This document shows, piece after piece, positions 60,279 through 64,000 of a DNA stretch of 64,000 nt (position 1 is its first letter; each line of letters opens with the position of its first letter). The notes beneath the pieces are model-generated. The model had not been told where the DNA came from, searched no databases, and saw nothing but the letters and a program-made list of their open reading frames with translations. This stretch comes from JADLGL01 sp050184415 (GTDB lineage Bacteria; Pseudomonadota; Alphaproteobacteria; Rhizobiales; Kaistiaceae). Both the position numbers and the translations under genes were made by a program. Location of the stretch: the NCBI GenBank assembly GCA_050184415.1, contig JBFXAJ010000006.1:62001-126000 (forward strand), written 5' to 3'.

Positions 60279-61967
60279 ATGAACCGCTTTGCCGCCCTCC
60301 TCGACCGGCTGATCCTGTCGCCGCAGCGGAACGTGAAGCTCCGGCTGATGGTCGACTATTTCCGGACCGCGCCCGATCCCGACCGCGGCTATGCGCTAGC
60401 GGCGCTAACAAGCGAACTCGCCATCCCGTCGGTGAAGCCGGCGATGTTGCGCAACCTCATCACCGAGCGGCTCGATCCGGTCCTCTTCGGCTATTCCTAC
60501 GACTATGTCGGCGACCTCGCCGAGACCATCGCGCTGGCGTGGCCGGAGAATGCGCGCGATGCCGCGCCGGTCATTGCCGTGCCGGAGGGCCAGCTCGACC
60601 TCCTGGTGCGCATGGAGAAACCGGCGCCTGTGGTCGAGAATGATGATCCCGGACCGACGCTCGGCAACGTCGTGGAAAGCCTTCAGCGCGCCTCGCGGCT
60701 GACCGCCCCGCGGCTGATCGAGGAGCTTCTCGACCATCTCGACTCCACCGGCCGGTGGGGTCTCATCAAGCTCGTCACCGGCGGGCTTCGCGTCGGCGTC
60801 TCGGCCCGGCTCGCCAAGCAGGCGCTGGCGGATCTTGGCGGCAAGGCAGTCAACGAGATCGAGGAGGTCTGGCACGGGCTCGAGCCGCCCTATCGCGACC
60901 TCTTCGCCTGGCTCGAGGGACATGGCGCGCGCCCGACATCGAAGGCCGCGGCCCCGTTCCGGCCGGTGATGCTCTCGCATGCGCTGGCCGACAACGAGCT
61001 CGCGCTGATCACGCCGGACCTCTATGCCGCGGAGTGGAAGTGGGATGGCATCCGCGTGCAGGCGGTCGTCGAGCGCGGCACGAGGCGCCTCTACAGCCGG
61101 ACCGGGGAAGACATTTCCGGCGCCTTCCCCGATCTTGTCGCGGCGCTCGATTTCGAAGGCGCACTCGATGGGGAACTGCTGGTTGGCGCGGCGCACAATG
61201 AAGGTTTTGCGCCGCGGACCTTCGGCGACCTCCAGCAGCGGCTGAACCGGAAAATTGTCACCGACCGCGTCATGGCGGGCTTTCCGGCGTTCCTGAGGGC
61301 CTATGATGCCCTCGTCCTCGACGACGAGGATCTTCGCGGCCGGCCGTTCCGGGAGCGGCGGAAACGCCTCGAGGAATTCGTTAGCCGGTCGCGATCCGGG
61401 CGGATCGACTTGTCGCCGCTGGTTGCCTTTGCCGACGGGACGGAGCTGGCGGCCCTGCGAAGCACGCCGCCCAATCCGGTCATCGAAGGGCTGATGCTGA
61501 AGCGCTGGGACTCGGTCTACGAGCCGGGCCGCCCGAAGGGGCCGTGGTTCAAATGGAAGCGCGATCCGCACACGGTCGACGCCGTGCTGATGTACGCCCA
61601 GCGGGGCCACGGCAAGCGCTCGTCCTTCTATTCCGACTACACTTTTGGCGTCTGGACCGAGGGCGAGGGGGGCGACGAGCTGATCCCGGTCGGCAAGGCC
61701 TATTTCGGCTTCACCGACGAGGAGCTGGTCGAGATCGACCGTTTCGTCCGCAACAACACCGTGGCCCGCTTCGGCCCGGTGCGCGAGGTCGTTCATCAGC
61801 CGGACGCCGGGCTGGTGTTCGAGGTGGCATTCGAGGGGCTGAACCGGTCGACCCGGCACCGCTCCGGCGTCGCGATGCGCTTTCCGCGGATCGCCCGGCT
61901 GCGCTGGGACAAGCCGCCGGCCGAGGCCGACCGGCTCGAAACGCTGGAGGCATTGATCCGCAAGTGA
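60279..61967 (+). CDS. ATP-dependent DNA ligase
   Basis: The 562-residue protein is an ATP-dependent ligase of the kind encoded with an exonuclease and helicase. The nucleotidyl-lysine motif is EWKWDGIR (Lys254), with motif III-like LDGELLV and the downstream GLMLKRWDSVYEPGRPKGPWFKWKRD segment. An N-terminal DNA-binding domain occupies about residues 1-220. I used the ATG at 60279 after GGGAG. The usual partner helicase and phosphoesterase genes do not follow it. Confidence 0.92.
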   Translation: MNRFAALLDRLILSPQRNVKLRLMVDYFRTAPDPDRGYALAALTSELAIPSVKPAMLRNLITERLDPVLFGYSYDYVGDLAETIALAWPENARDAAPVIAVPEGQLDLLVRMEKPAPVVENDDPGPTLGNVVESLQRASRLTAPRLIEELLDHLDSTGRWGLIKLVTGGLRVGVSARLAKQALADLGGKAVNEIEEVWHGLEPPYRDLFAWLEGHGARPTSKAAAPFRPVMLSHALADNELALITPDLYAAEWKWDGIRVQAVVERGTRRLYSRTGEDISGAFPDLVAALDFEGALDGELLVGAAHNEGFAPRTFGDLQQRLNRKIVTDRVMAGFPAFLRAYDALVLDDEDLRGRPFRERRKRLEEFVSRSRSGRIDLSPLVAFADGTELAALRSTPPNPVIEGLMLKRWDSVYEPGRPKGPWFKWKRDPHTVDAVLMYAQRGHGKRSSFYSDYTFGVWTEGEGGDELIPVGKAYFGFTDEELVEIDRFVRNNTVARFGPVREVVHQPDAGLVFEVAFEGLNRSTRHRSGVAMRFPRIARLRWDKPPAEADRLETLEALIRK

Positions 61968-62024
61968 TGGTCCTGTCCCAGGGGGCCGCCACATCAAGGC
62001 CGGATTGCGGGGCGAGGTCAGGCA

Positions 62025-62714
62025 ATGAACGGAACTGATTCGGCACGAGCGGCAATCGAGGGCACCAGTCCGCCTGCAACCGGAACCCGCGAGGCGGAGC
62101 GCCTCGAGGAGGCCCGGCTGCTCTTCGCGCGTCCGTGGCGCTTCCTCCTCGGCGTCGTCAAGCCCGACGGCTTTCCGCCGGGCGCGGGGATCGAGGTCGC
62201 GTTCGCCGGCCGGTCCAATGTCGGGAAATCGTCGCTCCTCAACGCCCTGACGGGACAGAAGAGCCTCGCGCGGACCTCCAACACGCCTGGCCGCACGAAA
62301 GAGCTGAACCTCTTCTCGTCAGACGAGGGGCTGACGCTGGTCGACATGCCCGGCTACGGCTACGCCAAGGTCGGCAGGGCCGCAGCCGATGCGTGGACCC
62401 GCCTGGTCTTCGCCTATCTCCGCAGCCGGCCCAACCTCCGCCGCGCCTATGTGCTGGTCGACAGCCGGCATGGCCTCAAGACCAGCGACCTCGAGGTGAT
62501 GGACCTCCTCGATCGCGCTGCGGTCTCCTACCAGATCGTCCTCACCAAGACCGACAAGGTCAGCGCCGCGGAGCTCGCCGCCGTCACCAAGGCGGTGCTC
62601 GACATCGTCCGCCTTCGCCCGGCCGCTCACCCCGAGATCATCGCAACCTCGTCCGAAACCGGCGCGGGTATCGATCGCCTCCGGCTCGAGATTTCCGAGT
62701 TGCGCGGCACATGA
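62025..62714 (+). CDS. engB: Ribosome biogenesis GTPase EngB (YsxC/YihA)
   Basis: EngB assists assembly of the large ribosomal subunit. The 229-residue protein has an N-terminal extension of about 55 residues, then G1 AGRSNVGKSSLLNAL, G2 region TSNTPGRTKELN, G3 DMPGYG, G4 LTKTDK and G5 ATSSETGAG. AGGTCAGGCA precedes the ATG. It overlaps the next gene as ATGA. Confidence 0.95.
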   Translation: MNGTDSARAAIEGTSPPATGTREAERLEEARLLFARPWRFLLGVVKPDGFPPGAGIEVAFAGRSNVGKSSLLNALTGQKSLARTSNTPGRTKELNLFSSDEGLTLVDMPGYGYAKVGRAAADAWTRLVFAYLRSRPNLRRAYVLVDSRHGLKTSDLEVMDLLDRAAVSYQIVLTKTDKVSAAELAAVTKAVLDIVRLRPAAHPEIIATSSETGAGIDRLRLEISELRGT

Positions 62715-63166
62715 CCGCCGATCCGATGATGGCGCGGATCCAGGACGCCGTGCTCCGCCAGCTTCGCGGCGAGAAGGCCGAAGCCAGGGACGAGATGGCC
62801 GCTCTCTGGGAGGAGATCGGCGGCGACGGCGATCCACTGCACCGCTGTACCCTAGCGCACTACATGGCGGACCTTCAGGAAGACCCGGTCTCCTCCCTCG
62901 AATGGAACGAGCGCTCCCTCACGGCTGCCGAGGCGCTGTCCGACGACCGGCTGCGGCTGACCTTCCCGGCGCTTTCGGTCGCGGGGTTCATGGCCTCCCT
63001 CCACCTCAATCTCGCCGAGGACTACCGGCAGCTCGCCGATGTGGACAATGCGCGCCGGCACCTCGTGCGCGGCGAGGTGGCTACCTCCGACCTTCCGGAG
63101 GGTGGCTATGGAGCGATGGTCCGAGCCGGACTCGCGCGCCTCAGGGCGGCGCTCGAAGCGCGCTGA
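62711..63166 (+). CDS. Uncharacterised helical (TPR-like) protein
   Basis: The 151-residue cytoplasmic protein is predicted all-helical, with paired helices resembling tetratricopeptide repeats (ARDEMAALWEEIGGDGDPLHRCTLAHYMADLQED, NLAEDYRQLADVDNARRHLVRGE). It is translationally coupled to engB by an ATGA overlap. I do not recognise a named family. Confidence 0.75.
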   Translation: MTADPMMARIQDAVLRQLRGEKAEARDEMAALWEEIGGDGDPLHRCTLAHYMADLQEDPVSSLEWNERSLTAAEALSDDRLRLTFPALSVAGFMASLHLNLAEDYRQLADVDNARRHLVRGEVATSDLPEGGYGAMVRAGLARLRAALEAR

Positions 63167-63905
63167 CGAGGTTCTGCCTCTCAGCCCGCGTTGGCGACGC
63201 GGGAAAACCGCTGCTCGTTTCGACGGCCTGGACGGCGTCCGAGTCACCACTACCGCCACATCACCGGATCGGGTGATGGGAATGCGCTCAGCGGCTGGGC
63301 TCCAATACTGTATAGATGACGACGATCGATAGCTGACTTGCAGTCATGTCTGTTCCAGATCGTATATCTGGGCGCGCTGTCCATCCCGCCCGATAAATTC
63401 GTTTTAGTCAAATTTCTTATTCCAACGATGCTCTCAATTCAGAGCTGCGATCAGATATTTGCCGAACGACAATTGTCGAGATCACAGCCAATCTCCGTGA
63501 CAGCCGCAACTTAGGATATACTTTGTTGGAGAATGGTCGCCGGATTTTGCTGAATTAAATATTCATATTTACATAAGACATTGATTCATAACGCTTGTTG
63601 TCGGGCGGTTGACAGCTTGTCACGTCAACGTGTCGCATCCCCCATGCAGGTGACATTGCGGCGCCTGGCGGGGATCGGCAACGCGAAGAGCGGTGCGACC
63701 GCCCGGCCAGACGTCGCAGAGGGGTTTCCTGCGGGGTCCGAAACGCCGGACCGTCGCGCGAGGTTCGTCGGCGCAACCGCCGCCGGACCAAAACGAGGGA
63801 ATCGCCGTACTTGCCTTGCGCTGAGCCTGCCGGTGCACCGGCAGGTGGGGCATTGGCGGCAGACCCCAAGACAAAGACTTAACAACCCTAGGGAGGAATG
63901 AAGAC
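63167..63905. other. Long intergenic region with an AT-rich core
   Basis: This 739-bp stretch has no gene I can support. The part from about 63300 to 63600 is strikingly AT-rich for this genome (for example GAATTAAATATTCATATTTA). The part near 63600-63900 is GC-rich and presumably holds the promoter of the last gene, with TTGACA at about 63610 as a weak -35 candidate. Confidence 0.5.
63826..63845. promoter_or_regulatory. Perfect 20-bp palindrome upstream of the last gene
   Basis: CCTGCCGGTGCACCGGCAGG is self-complementary over its full length and lies 60 bases before the ATG of the exported protein. It could be an operator or an mRNA hairpin. Confidence 0.5.
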
Positions 63906-64000
63906 ATGAGGTCTTCGAACACTTTGAAGGTGACGGCATCGCTGACGGCGCTTGCCGCGGGCTGCGGCATCGCCACCTCGGCGTCCGCCAATGCGGACGT
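63906..64000 (+). CDS. 5' end of an exported protein, truncated by the window edge
   Basis: A strong GGGAGGA site lies about 8 bases before the ATG. The 31 complete codons encode a Sec signal peptide with a predicted cleavage after TSASA and a mature start NAD. Nothing of the mature domain is visible. Confidence 0.75.
   Translation, partial: MRSSNTLKVTASLTALAAGCGIATSASANAD

Overview
The window is GC-rich DNA (roughly two-thirds G+C by eye) from an alphaproteobacterium, most likely of the order Hyphomicrobiales (Rhizobiales). That placement is inferred from gene content: a housekeeping block murA / DUF2948 / hisD / UPF0262 / low-molecular-weight phosphatase / infA / maf / yacG, a block lptC-lptA-lptB-rpoN-ptsN, UPF0262- and DUF2948-family proteins, and intergenic palindromes of the kind common in that order. 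I see no rRNA, tRNA, CRISPR array or complete insertion sequence.

Positions 1-27,000 form a nitrogen-scavenging region. It starts with an amidase and a five-gene dipeptide-type ABC importer whose binding-protein gene is divergent from the permease and ATPase genes. Next, all on the minus strand, come an XRE-cupin regulator, a gamma-glutamyltransferase, a RutR-like TetR regulator, an AMI1-like amidase and a RutB-like cysteine hydrolase. Diverging from these is a complete nucleoside-type (BMP) ABC importer, then an SBF-type transporter and a second RutR-like regulator. A second BMP importer follows, with a second RutB-like hydrolase and a RidA-family protein inside its operon. Five matches to the sigma-54 promoter (GG-N10-GC in a TGGCAC-N5-TTGC context) precede the transport operons, and rpoN lies in the same window. 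AGTAA/TTACT palindromes beside three of these units are candidate sites for the TetR regulators. The likely sense is that peptides and nucleoside- or ureide-like compounds are imported and their amide nitrogen released under nitrogen control.

Positions 26,400-44,100 hold a PEBP protein, a DUF2161 protein with a PD-(D/E)XK-like motif, a parS-like centromere site, the murA-yacG block, two cupredoxin-like secreted proteins without evident copper ligands, a periplasmic asparaginase with an altered second active-site motif, a DrrAB-type exporter, a lytic transglycosylase, and SRPBCC and AraC proteins.

Positions 44,100-53,200 are accessory and partly decayed: a broken pstS fragment, a TMEM175-like protein, a frameshifted outer-membrane-protein gene, a lower-GC cluster of an adenylate-forming ligase plus a tripartite tricarboxylate transporter (TctC and a fused TctA-TctB), and two tandem paralogous outer-membrane barrel genes. 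Positions 53,200-63,200 return to core genes: RNase D, LptC/A/B, RpoN, PtsN (no hpf recognised between them), a DNA ligase with its exonuclease, and EngB. The window ends in the signal peptide of an exported protein.

At least four copies of a 116-126 bp palindromic repeat are scattered through the window. One lies in frame inside the amidase gene at 10.5-12.0 kb, and another fills the lptC-lptA gap.
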